From contig NZ_JARUKW010000004.1 in NCBI RefSeq assembly GCF_029688845.1, forward strand, positions 184,010-248,009: 64,000 bases of DNA, in the 5' to 3' direction. Shown one piece after another: positions 43,932 to 53,114 of the stretch. Under the pieces are notes generated by a model. The model was not told the origin of the DNA. It ran no database searches and saw nothing but the letters and a program-made list of their open reading frames with translations. This stretch comes from Natronococcus sp. A-GB1 (GTDB taxonomy: Archaea; Halobacteriota; Halobacteria; Halobacteriales; Natrialbaceae). Every line of letters begins with the position of its first letter. Position 1 is the first letter of the stretch. The position numbers and the translations under genes are program-made.

Positions 43932-46643
43932 ATGTCGCAAGACAACTCTGCTAACGCAACAGACACGACGCGGCGAAAATTCGTCGCGGGAACCAGTGCG
44001 CTCGTCGGGGCCAGCCTGCTCGGGACCGGTGCCGGCGTGTCAACCGTCGGAGCCAGCGAGGACGTCGATACGGCGTTCACGAACGTACGGGTACGCGAGG
44101 CCCTACACGCCTGGGACCGTGGGTATCGCGGGCGAGCGGACCGAACGCTCGCACTGACAGACAGCGGCACCGACTCGCGCCACCCCGATCTCGGTCCCTG
44201 GAGCGGGGCGACGGTCTCGACGGAAGACGGGTTCGAGATCGACGGCAATCCGTTCGCCAACACCGGTGGAAGCACCACCTCGAACACGACGAAACTCGTC
44301 GCCTGGCACAACGACTTCGATCGCTACGGCGAGTACTCCGGGCCGCGGGACTCCAACGGCCACGGGACCCACGTCGCCTCGATCATGGCCGGCACCGGGC
44401 GGGCAAGCGGGTTCGACGGGAGCCAATACCAGGAGGACGAACCCCGGACGACGCTCGTCCTCGGCGACACCCTCTCCTACGAGGTCGACGCCGAGGCCCA
44501 CAGCGGCGTCTTCGCCAGCGTCTACGGCGAACTCGTCGAGATCGCGATCGAGGGCCCCGACGGCGAGGAGATCACGACCTCCAGCGACCTCGTGGGCACG
44601 AGCCTCGAGGAAAACGTCGTCGCCCAGACGCCGACGGTCCACGACGACGGCGAGGAGACCTACACCGTCCACGTCCGCGCCCAGGAGGGCGAACTCGTCT
44701 CGTCGGGGACCGTCGAGCGCGTGGCCGTCGGCGCGTTCGTCGATCCGACCGACACCGTCGGCGACCGGACCGAAGACGGCGACCGCTCGATGCACGCCGG
44801 CATCGCGCCCGACGCTGGCATCGTCTCGCTGTCGGGACTCGGCGACCCGACCGTCGAGATGGGTGACTACGCGGAGGAGTTTGCCGAGGAACTCAACGTC
44901 CGCGCGGTGAACATGTCCTGGGGGTACGTCGGCGGCATCCCCCTCGGCGCGGCTGGCGGACGGCTTGACGACGTTCCCGAGGCCATCGGGAACCTGGCCG
45001 ACGCGGGGATCCTCTCGGTCGCCGCCGCAGGTAACGACGCTACACCGGCTTCCGGTAACGCCGCGCCCGCGGTCGTCCGCGAGGCGATCTCTGTCGTCGC
45101 GACCGGCGCCCGCGACGGGATCTCGGCGTACTCCTCGGGGGGGATCGCCGGCATCGACGAACACGACGAACCCTACATGAAACCCGACGTCACCGCCCCC
45201 GGCGGGACGTTGAACGTCCCTGACATCGCCGCACTGCAGGGCGAGCCCGAAGACGACGTCACCGAGACCGAACCCGAAGACGACGTCGCCGATGCCGAGC
45301 TCGAACCGGTCGAGGAACTCGACGAGGTGGACGAGAGCGACCTCGAGCCGAAGACCACCTTCGACGACGCGATCACCGGCCCCGCCGACTACGAGATCGA
45401 CCTCGCCGGCTCCGTTCTCGACACCTTGGGAGACGTCACCCTCGACACGTCGCTGGAGTCGCCGCTGGCCGGCGCGAACACCGAGGGCGACGGGAACGAC
45501 GGCGTCCGCGATTATACCGGAAAGGCCGGCACCTCGATGGCGGCGCCCTCCCTGGCGGGGATCGCCGGCGTCGTCGCGGAAGCGATGGAGTTCGACGCGC
45601 CCGAGGCGATCGCGCTCGACGAGCCGGCCGACGCCGACCGGGACGACGTCCTCCGGCTCAAACAGACCCTGCTGGCGACCGCGAGCGAGACGGCGCTGAC
45701 CGCGGCCCCCTACCACCGGGCGAAGGCGCCCCGGTACACCCACGGCGGCCGCGACCAGTTCGAGGGATACGGCCGGGCAAACGTCGGCCCCGCGATCGAC
45801 GCCGTGATTCGTGACCTCACCGACGACGCCGTCTCGGGAACCGTCGGCCTCGCCGTCCCCGAGGACGAGCGGGCGATCGCCGGACACGTCCGCGTGAGCG
45901 ATCCCGGCGAGATCGACGCCGAGGTCGCCTTCAGCCACTACAGCGGCGGGAACGAGAGCGCGACTAAGGGCGATCCACACGTCGATCTCTTCCTCTACGA
46001 CGCCCAGAACCCCGACGAGCAGACCGGTGATCCGACGATCGTCGACAGCGACGCCGGCATCGAGGGCGACGCCTCGGTTTCGACGACCGTCTCTCCGGAC
46101 GATCTGGAGGCAAACGGCGGCGAGCGCGTGTTCTACGTCGTCGCGAAGCTGGTGAACATCCCCGGACTGGTCAACGGCTTCGACTGTCGGGCCCACCTCG
46201 ACCTCGAGACCGCGTTCGACGAAGCGGGGCTGCTCGTCGAGGGCGAGCGCGAGGACGACGCCTCCGCGTTCACGGGCGGCCAGACCAACCGTACCGAGCT
46301 CGACGTCACGGTTCGACACCCCGACGGCGAGGAGGTCGTCGTCCGCGACACCATCCCCGAGGACTGGGACGTCGACGAGGACCACGGCGACGTCGAGGCG
46401 ACGACTCCCGCCTTCGGTGGCGGCACCCACGTCTACTTCGGCGTCGACGACCCCCAGGACGCCTACGAGGAGCTGACCCACTTCGCCGAGGCGCCCGACG
46501 ACATCGAAGACTCCGACCGCTACACGTTCGGGCCGATCGCGGTGACGACCGACACGGACGACGACGGGACGCTCACCGACCGCGAGTGGACCGCGATCAG
46601 CGGCACCGACCGGACGGTCACCGTCGCTGCGGAGGAGACGTAG
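43932..46643 (+). CDS. Tat-exported subtilisin-family (S8) protease with C-terminal module
   Basis: A 903-aa exported serine protease. The signal DTTRRKFVAGTSALVG holds twin Arg; no clear I9 propeptide follows. The triad is complete: Asp77 in LALTDSGTD, His144 in SNGHGTHVAS and Ser535 in GKAGTSMAAPS; Asn of the oxyanion hole is in VAAAGNDATPA. Two large insertions are unusual: a beta-rich domain at about 165-275 between His and the rest of the core, and an acidic low-complexity stretch at about 435-515 before the Ser. Residues about 776-903 (DASAFTGGQTNRTELDVT, VVVRDTIPEDWDVDEDHGD) match the end of the propeller protein at 39614. It is probably an extracellular protease; targets are unknown. 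Confidence 0.87.
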   Translation: MSQDNSANATDTTRRKFVAGTSALVGASLLGTGAGVSTVGASEDVDTAFTNVRVREALHAWDRGYRGRADRTLALTDSGTDSRHPDLGPWSGATVSTEDGFEIDGNPFANTGGSTTSNTTKLVAWHNDFDRYGEYSGPRDSNGHGTHVASIMAGTGRASGFDGSQYQEDEPRTTLVLGDTLSYEVDAEAHSGVFASVYGELVEIAIEGPDGEEITTSSDLVGTSLEENVVAQTPTVHDDGEETYTVHVRAQEGELVSSGTVERVAVGAFVDPTDTVGDRTEDGDRSMHAGIAPDAGIVSLSGLGDPTVEMGDYAEEFAEELNVRAVNMSWGYVGGIPLGAAGGRLDDVPEAIGNLADAGILSVAAAGNDATPASGNAAPAVVREAISVVATGARDGISAYSSGGIAGIDEHDEPYMKPDVTAPGGTLNVPDIAALQGEPEDDVTETEPEDDVADAELEPVEELDEVDESDLEPKTTFDDAITGPADYEIDLAGSVLDTLGDVTLDTSLESPLAGANTEGDGNDGVRDYTGKAGTSMAAPSLAGIAGVVAEAMEFDAPEAIALDEPADADRDDVLRLKQTLLATASETALTAAPYHRAKAPRYTHGGRDQFEGYGRANVGPAIDAVIRDLTDDAVSGTVGLAVPEDERAIAGHVRVSDPGEIDAEVAFSHYSGGNESATKGDPHVDLFLYDAQNPDEQTGDPTIVDSDAGIEGDASVSTTVSPDDLEANGGERVFYVVAKLVNIPGLVNGFDCRAHLDLETAFDEAGLLVEGEREDDASAFTGGQTNRTELDVTVRHPDGEEVVVRDTIPEDWDVDEDHGDVEATTPAFGGGTHVYFGVDDPQDAYEELTHFAEAPDDIEDSDRYTFGPIAVTTDTDDDGTLTDREWTAISGTDRTVTVAAEET

Positions 46644-46750
46644 CTGACCGGAACGGCGGTTCCCCCTTTTCGAGCCGCCGTCGAGACTGCGACCGAATCG
46701 GGACGCCATCCACGACTGACGACGCTCCGGACCGACACGACACACCATCT

Positions 46751-48241
46751 ATGACCACGAACTCGACCACCGAGACGCGAACCGACCCAGTCAGTGCATC
46801 GACCCGCAGACGATTCGTCGCCGGCCTCGGCGCCGCCGGCCTCGCGACGACGCTTCCCTTCGCCGGAAGCGCGGCCGCCGACGGGACGGTCGTCGACGAG
46901 ACGCTCGATACTGCGAGCGACACCCTCCAGGAGACCCTCGTCGTCTTCGAGGAGAACGACCAGGTCGACCGCCTCGCGGAACTGGACCTCGCGCTGGGGT
47001 ATCACTCCTTTACTACCCTGCCGGTCGGCTACACCGAGCTCACGGGCGAACAGCTGCTCGCGGTCGCCGACTGGGACGAGGTCAGGTACGTCTCCGCGAA
47101 CCGCGACCTGGAGTACTTCAACGACGACAGCCGGGAGACGACCGGTGCCGACCGCGTCCAGGACGGCGAGGACCTCGAGGCGGCCTACACCGGCGAGAAC
47201 GTTCACACTGCCGTCATCGACACCGGCGTCGACGGCGCCCACCCCGACCTCGAAGGGAACCTCGAAGCGAACTGGCAGTGGGTCGGTGATCCGCTCGAGC
47301 AGGACGTCCTCTGGGAGGACCTCGGGCCCGTGAACACCGACGACAACGGCCACGGGACCCACTGCTGTGGCACCGTCGGCGGCGACGGCACCGAGAGCGA
47401 CGGCGAGTACAAGGGGATCGCTCCCGACGCGGCGCTGACCTCCTACTCGGCGAACCTCTCGCTGACGCTCGTCACGATCGTCGCGGCCTATGACCACATG
47501 ATCGAGCGCAAGCAGTCGGGCGAGACCGATATCCAGGTCGTGTCGAACTCGTACGGGCTGGCCGAGGACGAGGACTACGACCCGAACGATCCGGGCAACG
47601 TCGCCACCTGGCACGCGTTCGAAGCCGACATCCTGCCCGTGTTCGCCGCCGGCAACGACGGCCCCGAGACGAACACGCTGAACTTCTACACCCGGGGCCC
47701 GCACGTCCTCGGGGTGGCGGCGACCGAGGCCGACCAGACGGTGACCGACTTCTCCTCGCGCGGACGGTCCCCCGACTTCGATGGAGTGACCAACTACGAC
47801 CGCGAAACGGCCTTCGAGAACCACCAGGCGTTCTACTCGGGCGACGACCCGGACGGCCCGCTGGGAGTCTACCGCAACGGCGTCGCCGCGAAGGGCGGAA
47901 GCGTGATGAGCACGCTCAATCCCACCCACGCGCTACAGGCGACCGAAACCGACGAGGAACTCTTCTACGGCCGCCTCTCGGGAACGAGCATGGCCTGTCC
48001 CGGTGTCGCCGGCTGTGCGACGCTGGTCGTCGACGCCTACTACGAGACCCACGGCGAGTATCCCGACGCGATCGACGTGCTGAACACGCTCGAGGCGACG
48101 GCCGTCGAGGATGTCTACGACGACTACACCGCAGAATCGGTCGGCGCCGGGTTCGCCGACGTCTACGCCGCGGTCGAACGCGCGGAGGCGGACGACCTCG
48201 CCGACTTCGGCGAGGCCACGATCGCACCCGGCGGCGAGTAG
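46751..48241 (+). CDS. Halolysin-like subtilisin-family (S8) protease
   Basis: A 496-aa exported protease. The twin-arginine signal is STRRRFVAGLGAAGL. Residues about 60-125 look like an I9 inhibitor propeptide (TLVVFEENDQVDRLAELDLA). The triad is Asp157 in AVIDTGVDGAH, His201 in DDNGHGTHCCG and Ser413 in RLSGTSMACPG; FAAGNDGPE holds the oxyanion Asn. Two cysteines directly after the active-site His (HGTHCCG) and Cys415 and 423 nearby could form a disulfide typical of halolysins. No C-terminal extension is present, unlike classical halolysins. It starts 107 bp after the first subtilase and does not share the common promoter element. The pair may act on surface or medium proteins (inference). 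Confidence 0.9.
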   Translation: MTTNSTTETRTDPVSASTRRRFVAGLGAAGLATTLPFAGSAAADGTVVDETLDTASDTLQETLVVFEENDQVDRLAELDLALGYHSFTTLPVGYTELTGEQLLAVADWDEVRYVSANRDLEYFNDDSRETTGADRVQDGEDLEAAYTGENVHTAVIDTGVDGAHPDLEGNLEANWQWVGDPLEQDVLWEDLGPVNTDDNGHGTHCCGTVGGDGTESDGEYKGIAPDAALTSYSANLSLTLVTIVAAYDHMIERKQSGETDIQVVSNSYGLAEDEDYDPNDPGNVATWHAFEADILPVFAAGNDGPETNTLNFYTRGPHVLGVAATEADQTVTDFSSRGRSPDFDGVTNYDRETAFENHQAFYSGDDPDGPLGVYRNGVAAKGGSVMSTLNPTHALQATETDEELFYGRLSGTSMACPGVAGCATLVVDAYYETHGEYPDAIDVLNTLEATAVEDVYDDYTAESVGAGFADVYAAVERAEADDLADFGEATIAPGGE

Positions 48242-48335
48242 TCGGCCGGAACCTGGCGGGACGACTTCGGTACGGCTCGGTTCGTTCGGACCTTCTTTCG
48301 ACGTACTCGATTCAGCCTGAAGTCAGCGGTCGAGC

Positions 48336-50270
48336 TCACTCCCGTTCGATCGGCCCTCCGGTAAGGGTCGACTCGTCGCCGACGGGACTCGACCCGTCCT
48401 CGACGATCGCGAACACCGCCGTGCCGTGGGCCGGGAGCTCCCACTCGAGCGGTTCGGCGGGGAGCCGTTCGCCGCGAACGCCGTCCCAGAGGACGAGCGA
48501 GTCGGCGTCCTGCGCGCTCGTCACGTACTCGGCGGGATCGAAGGTGATCGTCCGTGGCGCGTCGGCCCAGTTGAACACCGTAACCGTCGGCGCGCCGTCG
48601 CCGGGTCGCTCGCAGACGACCCGTTCGGGGAACTCGGAGCGTTCGAGACCCTCGACGGCGCCCGTCTCGACGGGCGGCAGCGAGCGCTCGAGCAGTCGCC
48701 GTCCCTCGGCGTCGATCTCGGCGATGCGGTCCGAGAAGACGTTGACACCCCCGGTCGTCGCGACGAGCGCGGCGAACGCCTCGCGCTCGGCCCGGGTGAG
48801 GTCGCTGGTCGCCCTGACGAGCTGGCAGTCGGGATCGTTCACCCACCAGCGACGGTGGAGCACCTGGCGGTTGAGCGTGTTTCGGACCGCGTTCTTCAGC
48901 GCCGGCTGGCTCGCCGCCTCGTCCTCGGTCTCCCAGACCGGGTCGGTGTCGGGCCCGATCCGCATCGCGTCGACCAGCCCGATGCTCGGGGCCAGGGGCG
49001 CGCCGCAGCCGAGCACGAGGACGTCGTCGCCGACCGTCTCGTCGACGATCTCGAGCCCGCGGCGGTAGGCCTCGAACCGGGTCGCATCCGGGTCGTGACG
49101 CTCGCCCGGGAGCGCCGCCGCGAAGAGGAAGTCGAGTTTGAGGTACGAAAACCCCCAGTCGTCGACGACGGTCGCAAACGTCTCCCGCAGCCATTCCTCT
49201 ACCTCGGGATGGGTCGTGTCGAGCCCGTAGAGCTGCGAACCCGCTCGGAACCCGCCGTCGACGGGCTCGCCGACCCCGTCGTCCGCGGTTCCAGGTTCCG
49301 TTACGAACCAGTCGGGATAGTCCTCGTAGAGCGTGGCATCCCGCTCGACATAGAAGGGCGCGAGCCAGAGTCCGGGTCTGTACCCCGCCGTCTCGACGTC
49401 GTCCGCGAGGGCGACCATGTCGGAGAACCCCTCGTCGATCGAACGCCAGTCGCCGAACGCCTCCATGTAGCCGTCGTCCAGTTGAACGATGTCCACTGGA
49501 ATCCCCCACTCCCGGAGCTCCTCGAGGTTCTCGCGGACGTCCGCCTCGGTAACGTCCGTAAAGTAGTGGTACCACGAACACCAGCCGGTCGGCACCGACT
49601 TGGGGACGCGAGCGTCCATCTCCTCGCCGATCAGGTCGGTAAGCGCCGCCAACCCTTCGCGGAGATCGCGGCTCGCGTCCACCCACAGGGTCGGGGCCTC
49701 GAGCGTCGCCCCGGGCTCGAGGGACGCCCCTTCGAACGGACAGACCGCCGTAACCTCGTGAACGCCGTCAGTGTCGTCGACGATATCGAACCGAGTACAG
49801 AACCGATCGTGCTCGAGGAATCCCATCGTGAGCGCCCGTTCTTCGTCGACGAATCCGGTCAGATAGCTGCTCGTCCGCCGATCGCTGGGGGCGGCGGGAT
49901 CGAGCATCATCGGTGCGTTGTCCGAGTCCTCGGCTGGGAAGCGCTCGCCGACCGGGAGCGTCGCCGTCGGTGACCAGGATTGATAGCCGTGACGGTAGAT
50001 CCGCGCGTTCGAGCCGAAGGCCGACTCCAGGGAGAGAATAAGCCGATCGAGCGACGCTGTCGTCCTGCCCTCGTTCGTGATTGCAACAGAGAGGGCGACC
50101 CCACCGGCTCGCTCCGTCGCTGCGATATCGGTTATCTCCAACTCTGCCGATCCATTCGTCGCCGTGGCGTCGAGGCGCCCCGAGAGCAGTTCGCCGCTCG
50201 CGTCGGCGATCGAAACGGAGTCGTCGAGACCGTACCGTACCCTGGTTTCGTCGACCGATAACTCATCCAT
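48336..50270 (-). CDS. Alpha-galactosidase, glycoside hydrolase family 36
   Basis: A 644-aa enzyme releasing alpha-galactose from oligosaccharides such as raffinose-type sugars. The N-terminal beta-sandwich (about 1-215) contains RIYRHGYQSWSPT. The TIM barrel has TGWCSWYHYFTDVTEADV, IVQLDDGYMEAFGDWR, the nucleophile Asp380 in SYLKLDFLFAA and the acid/base region MRIGPDTDP (about 437-445). The C-terminal domain is beta-rich. There is no signal peptide, so it acts inside the cell on imported sugars. Start ATG 50270 gives the standard N-terminus; the longer open frame runs antisense to the beta-galactosidase gene. It diverges from that gene with 74 bp between the starts. Confidence 0.9.
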   Translation of the reverse strand: MDELSVDETRVRYGLDDSVSIADASGELLSGRLDATATNGSAELEITDIAATERAGGVALSVAITNEGRTTASLDRLILSLESAFGSNARIYRHGYQSWSPTATLPVGERFPAEDSDNAPMMLDPAAPSDRRTSSYLTGFVDEERALTMGFLEHDRFCTRFDIVDDTDGVHEVTAVCPFEGASLEPGATLEAPTLWVDASRDLREGLAALTDLIGEEMDARVPKSVPTGWCSWYHYFTDVTEADVRENLEELREWGIPVDIVQLDDGYMEAFGDWRSIDEGFSDMVALADDVETAGYRPGLWLAPFYVERDATLYEDYPDWFVTEPGTADDGVGEPVDGGFRAGSQLYGLDTTHPEVEEWLRETFATVVDDWGFSYLKLDFLFAAALPGERHDPDATRFEAYRRGLEIVDETVGDDVLVLGCGAPLAPSIGLVDAMRIGPDTDPVWETEDEAASQPALKNAVRNTLNRQVLHRRWWVNDPDCQLVRATSDLTRAEREAFAALVATTGGVNVFSDRIAEIDAEGRRLLERSLPPVETGAVEGLERSEFPERVVCERPGDGAPTVTVFNWADAPRTITFDPAEYVTSAQDADSLVLWDGVRGERLPAEPLEWELPAHGTAVFAIVEDGSSPVGDESTLTGGPIERE

Positions 50271-50344
50271 AGCGACGCGTCGAACCGGCGTTACATATAT
50301 GCTCTCATGGCAATGCTTAGGTAGCGGCCCCGTGACCTGCGCAT

Positions 50345-52369
50345 ATGCGTATCGGAGTCTGTTACTTTCCGGAGCACTGGCCCCGCGAGCGGTGGAAAAC
50401 CGACGTTGCACAGATGGCCGAGGCCGGCCTCGAGTACGTCCGCATGGCGGAGTTCTCGTGGGCCGTGCTCGAACCCGAACGCGGCGAGTTCGAGTTCGAG
50501 TGGCTCGACGAGGCCGTCGACCTGATCGGCGAGTACGGGATGCAGGCGGTGCTCTGTACGCCGACGGCGACGCCACCGAAGTGGCTCGTCGACGAGCGAC
50601 CCGAGATCCTCCAGGCGGAGCCCGACGGCACCGTCCGAGAACACGGCAGCCGTCGACACTACTGTTTCAACTCGGCGGCCTACCGCGAGGAGACCGACCG
50701 GATCGTCTCGAAACTCGCCGAGCGCTACGCCGACGATCCTCACGTCGCAGGCTGGCAGACCGACAACGAGTTCGGCTGTCACCGCACCGTTCGGTGCTAC
50801 TGCGACGACTGCGCCGACGCCTTCCGCGAGTGGCTCGCCGAGACGTACGGCTCGATCGAGGCACTCAACGAGGCCTGGGGGAACACCTTCTGGAGTCAGC
50901 GCTACGCCTCCTTCGAGGCAGTTGACCCGCCGGGACCGACGGCCGCCGAACACCACCCCTCACGGCTGCTCGACTACGCCCGCTTTTCGAGCGATTCGGT
51001 CGTCGACTACAACCGACTGCAGGTCGACCTGCTCAGGGAGGCCAACCCCGATTGGTTCGTCACGCACAACTTCATGGGCCGGTTTCCCACCCTCGACGCC
51101 TACGCCGTCAGCGAGGACCTCGATCTGGTTTCGTGGGACTCCTATCCGACGGGGTTCGTCCAGGACCGTCTCGAAGGCGAGCCGACCCCCGACCAGCTGC
51201 GGGCGGGTGACCCCGACCAGCTCGGGATGGACCACGACCTCTACCGGAGCGCCCTCGACAGACCGTTCTGGGTGATGGAACAACAACCCGGGGACGTCAA
51301 CTGGCCACCCCACTGCCCCCAGCCCGGTGAGGGAGCGATGCGCCTGTGGGCCCACCACGCGAGCGCCCACGGCGCCGACGCGGTGCTTTACTTCCGCTGG
51401 CGGCGCTGTCTCGAGGGCCAGGAACAGTACCACGCCGGCCTCCGGAAGCAGGACGGCTCGCCGGATCGGGGCTACGAGGACGCGATCCGGGCCGCCGCCG
51501 AACTGGCGGACGTTGGCGAGGCAGACCACGTCGACGCCTCAGTCGCCCTGCTGTTCGACTACGACAACCTCTGGGCGCTCGACGAACAGCCGCATGCACC
51601 TGACTTCGACTACTGGAGCCTGCTCGACGCCTTCTACGGGGCGTGCCGGGCTCGAGGGGTACAGGTCGACGTCGTCCACCCGACGACCGCGCTCTCCGGG
51701 TACGACGCCGTCGTCGCGCCGGCGCTGCACTTGGTCACCGACGGGCTCGCAAAGCGACTGACGGACTACGTCGAGACGGGCGGCGAGCTCCTGTTCGGCC
51801 CGCGGACGGGCGTCAAAGACGAGTACAACAAGCTTCGGCCCGCTCCGCAGCCGGGACCGCTCGCGGACCTCGTCGGTGCGACCGTCGACCAGCACGAGTC
51901 CCTGCCCTCGCAAGTCGAGACCCGCGTGTGCCGCGTCGACGGCGACGAGACCTACGCGTTCCGCACCTGGTCCGAGTGGCTCGAGGCCGACGCCGCGACC
52001 CCGCTGTTCGAGTACGACACCGACGGGATCGAGGCGGGCCGAACGGCGGCCGTCGAGAACGGCGTCCGCGAGGGCAGGGTCGTCTACTGTGGCGTCTGGC
52101 CGGGCGCCGACCTGGCCGACGCGCTCGTCGCCCCGCTGCTCGAACGTGCCGGCGTTCCGTCCTGCGATCGACTCCCCGAGGGGCTCCGGGTCGGCGAGCG
52201 CGGCGACTACACGTGGGTGACGAACTTCTCGAGCGATCGGTTCGCGATCGAGCCCGACGAGGACGTCGAGTGGCTGGTCGGCGAGAGAACGGTCGACGCC
52301 TACGACGTCGCGGTCGCGGACGGACGGATCGTCGACGGCCTCTCAGTCGAGCGGCTCGATTCGCGGTAG
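50345..52369 (+). CDS. bgaH: Beta-galactosidase, glycoside hydrolase family 42
   Basis: A 674-aa intracellular enzyme hydrolysing beta-galactosides. The acid/base Glu142 is in WQTDNEFGCH, and the nucleophile Glu312 is in WVMEQQPGDVNW. A GH42 zinc cluster is visible as C145, C151, C153 and C156 (CHRTVRCYCDDC). The trimerisation and C-terminal beta domains follow (LSGYDAVVAPALHLVTDGLA). Length and motifs match haloarchaeal BgaH. It shares a 74-bp divergent promoter region with the alpha-galactosidase gene, suggesting common control. The substrate could also be arabinosides or a galactoside of algal origin. Confidence 0.92.
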   Translation: MRIGVCYFPEHWPRERWKTDVAQMAEAGLEYVRMAEFSWAVLEPERGEFEFEWLDEAVDLIGEYGMQAVLCTPTATPPKWLVDERPEILQAEPDGTVREHGSRRHYCFNSAAYREETDRIVSKLAERYADDPHVAGWQTDNEFGCHRTVRCYCDDCADAFREWLAETYGSIEALNEAWGNTFWSQRYASFEAVDPPGPTAAEHHPSRLLDYARFSSDSVVDYNRLQVDLLREANPDWFVTHNFMGRFPTLDAYAVSEDLDLVSWDSYPTGFVQDRLEGEPTPDQLRAGDPDQLGMDHDLYRSALDRPFWVMEQQPGDVNWPPHCPQPGEGAMRLWAHHASAHGADAVLYFRWRRCLEGQEQYHAGLRKQDGSPDRGYEDAIRAAAELADVGEADHVDASVALLFDYDNLWALDEQPHAPDFDYWSLLDAFYGACRARGVQVDVVHPTTALSGYDAVVAPALHLVTDGLAKRLTDYVETGGELLFGPRTGVKDEYNKLRPAPQPGPLADLVGATVDQHESLPSQVETRVCRVDGDETYAFRTWSEWLEADAATPLFEYDTDGIEAGRTAAVENGVREGRVVYCGVWPGADLADALVAPLLERAGVPSCDRLPEGLRVGERGDYTWVTNFSSDRFAIEPDEDVEWLVGERTVDAYDVAVADGRIVDGLSVERLDSR

Positions 52370-52487
52370 TCGATCGTCCCGATACCGCTCGTTCCGGAGA
52401 GTGCGGCCAGCCCCATCGTCAGTGTCGGCCCCGATCGCCGTGCAGGAACATACTAATCCGACCGGCAGCTCGTTTCGACCGACCGCT

Positions 52488-53057
52488 ATGAAGATCGCGC
52501 TCGATCTGGAGGGCGTCCTCGCCGACTCGATGGGCTACTTTCTCGATCGGTACAACGCCCAGCGTGGGACGGCCTACGCGAAGTCCGACGTCGATAGCTG
52601 GAGGTGGGTCCCGACGGTGGTCGGGTTCGAGACGTTCGATTCGATCGTCAACCGTGGCTGGCGAACCAACCCGTCGAAGATACAGTACAGCGTCGAGGAC
52701 CTCCCGGCGAGGCTCCCGTCGCTGATGACGGCGACCGATCTCCGCGTGGATATCGTGACCGCACGGACTGGCGTCGAGGAGTCGATGCAACGATGGCTGG
52801 CTACGGCCGGGCTTCCCTACGACGAGTTCGTCGCGATCGATACTCGACCGAAGCCGGAACTGGCGTACGACGTCTTTATCGACGACGATCCGACCCTCTC
52901 GCGGCACCTCTCTTCCGAGCAGATCCAGGTACTGGTCTCGCAACCCTGGAACGAACACGTGGCGTGCGACGGCGATCGCGTCCGTCGCGTCCCGTCGGTG
53001 CTTTCGGCGTTCGAACGGCTCCCACCGTCCGCGACGGGAAGGTCGACATCCGAGTGA
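52488..53057 (+). CDS. HAD-like phosphatase/5'-nucleotidase-type protein
   Basis: A 189-aa HAD-fold protein. Motif I is ALDLEGVLADSMGYFLD; the expected D-x-D is D-x-E (DLE), so the nucleophile Asp remains but the second acid is replaced. VDIVTARTGVEESMQRWLA is motif II, and YDVFIDDDPTLSRHL is motif IV. Such proteins resemble bacterial 5'(3')-deoxyribonucleotidases or related phosphatases. It follows the beta-galactosidase gene by 118 bp on the same strand. Role in the galactoside pathway is uncertain. Confidence 0.78.
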   Translation: MKIALDLEGVLADSMGYFLDRYNAQRGTAYAKSDVDSWRWVPTVVGFETFDSIVNRGWRTNPSKIQYSVEDLPARLPSLMTATDLRVDIVTARTGVEESMQRWLATAGLPYDEFVAIDTRPKPELAYDVFIDDDPTLSRHLSSEQIQVLVSQPWNEHVACDGDRVRRVPSVLSAFERLPPSATGRSTSE

Positions 53058-53114
53058 CGTCCTCGACCGCCGCGAACGGCTGGATGCTCTCGCGGTTTCC
53101 CGAGAGCGCTGCTC

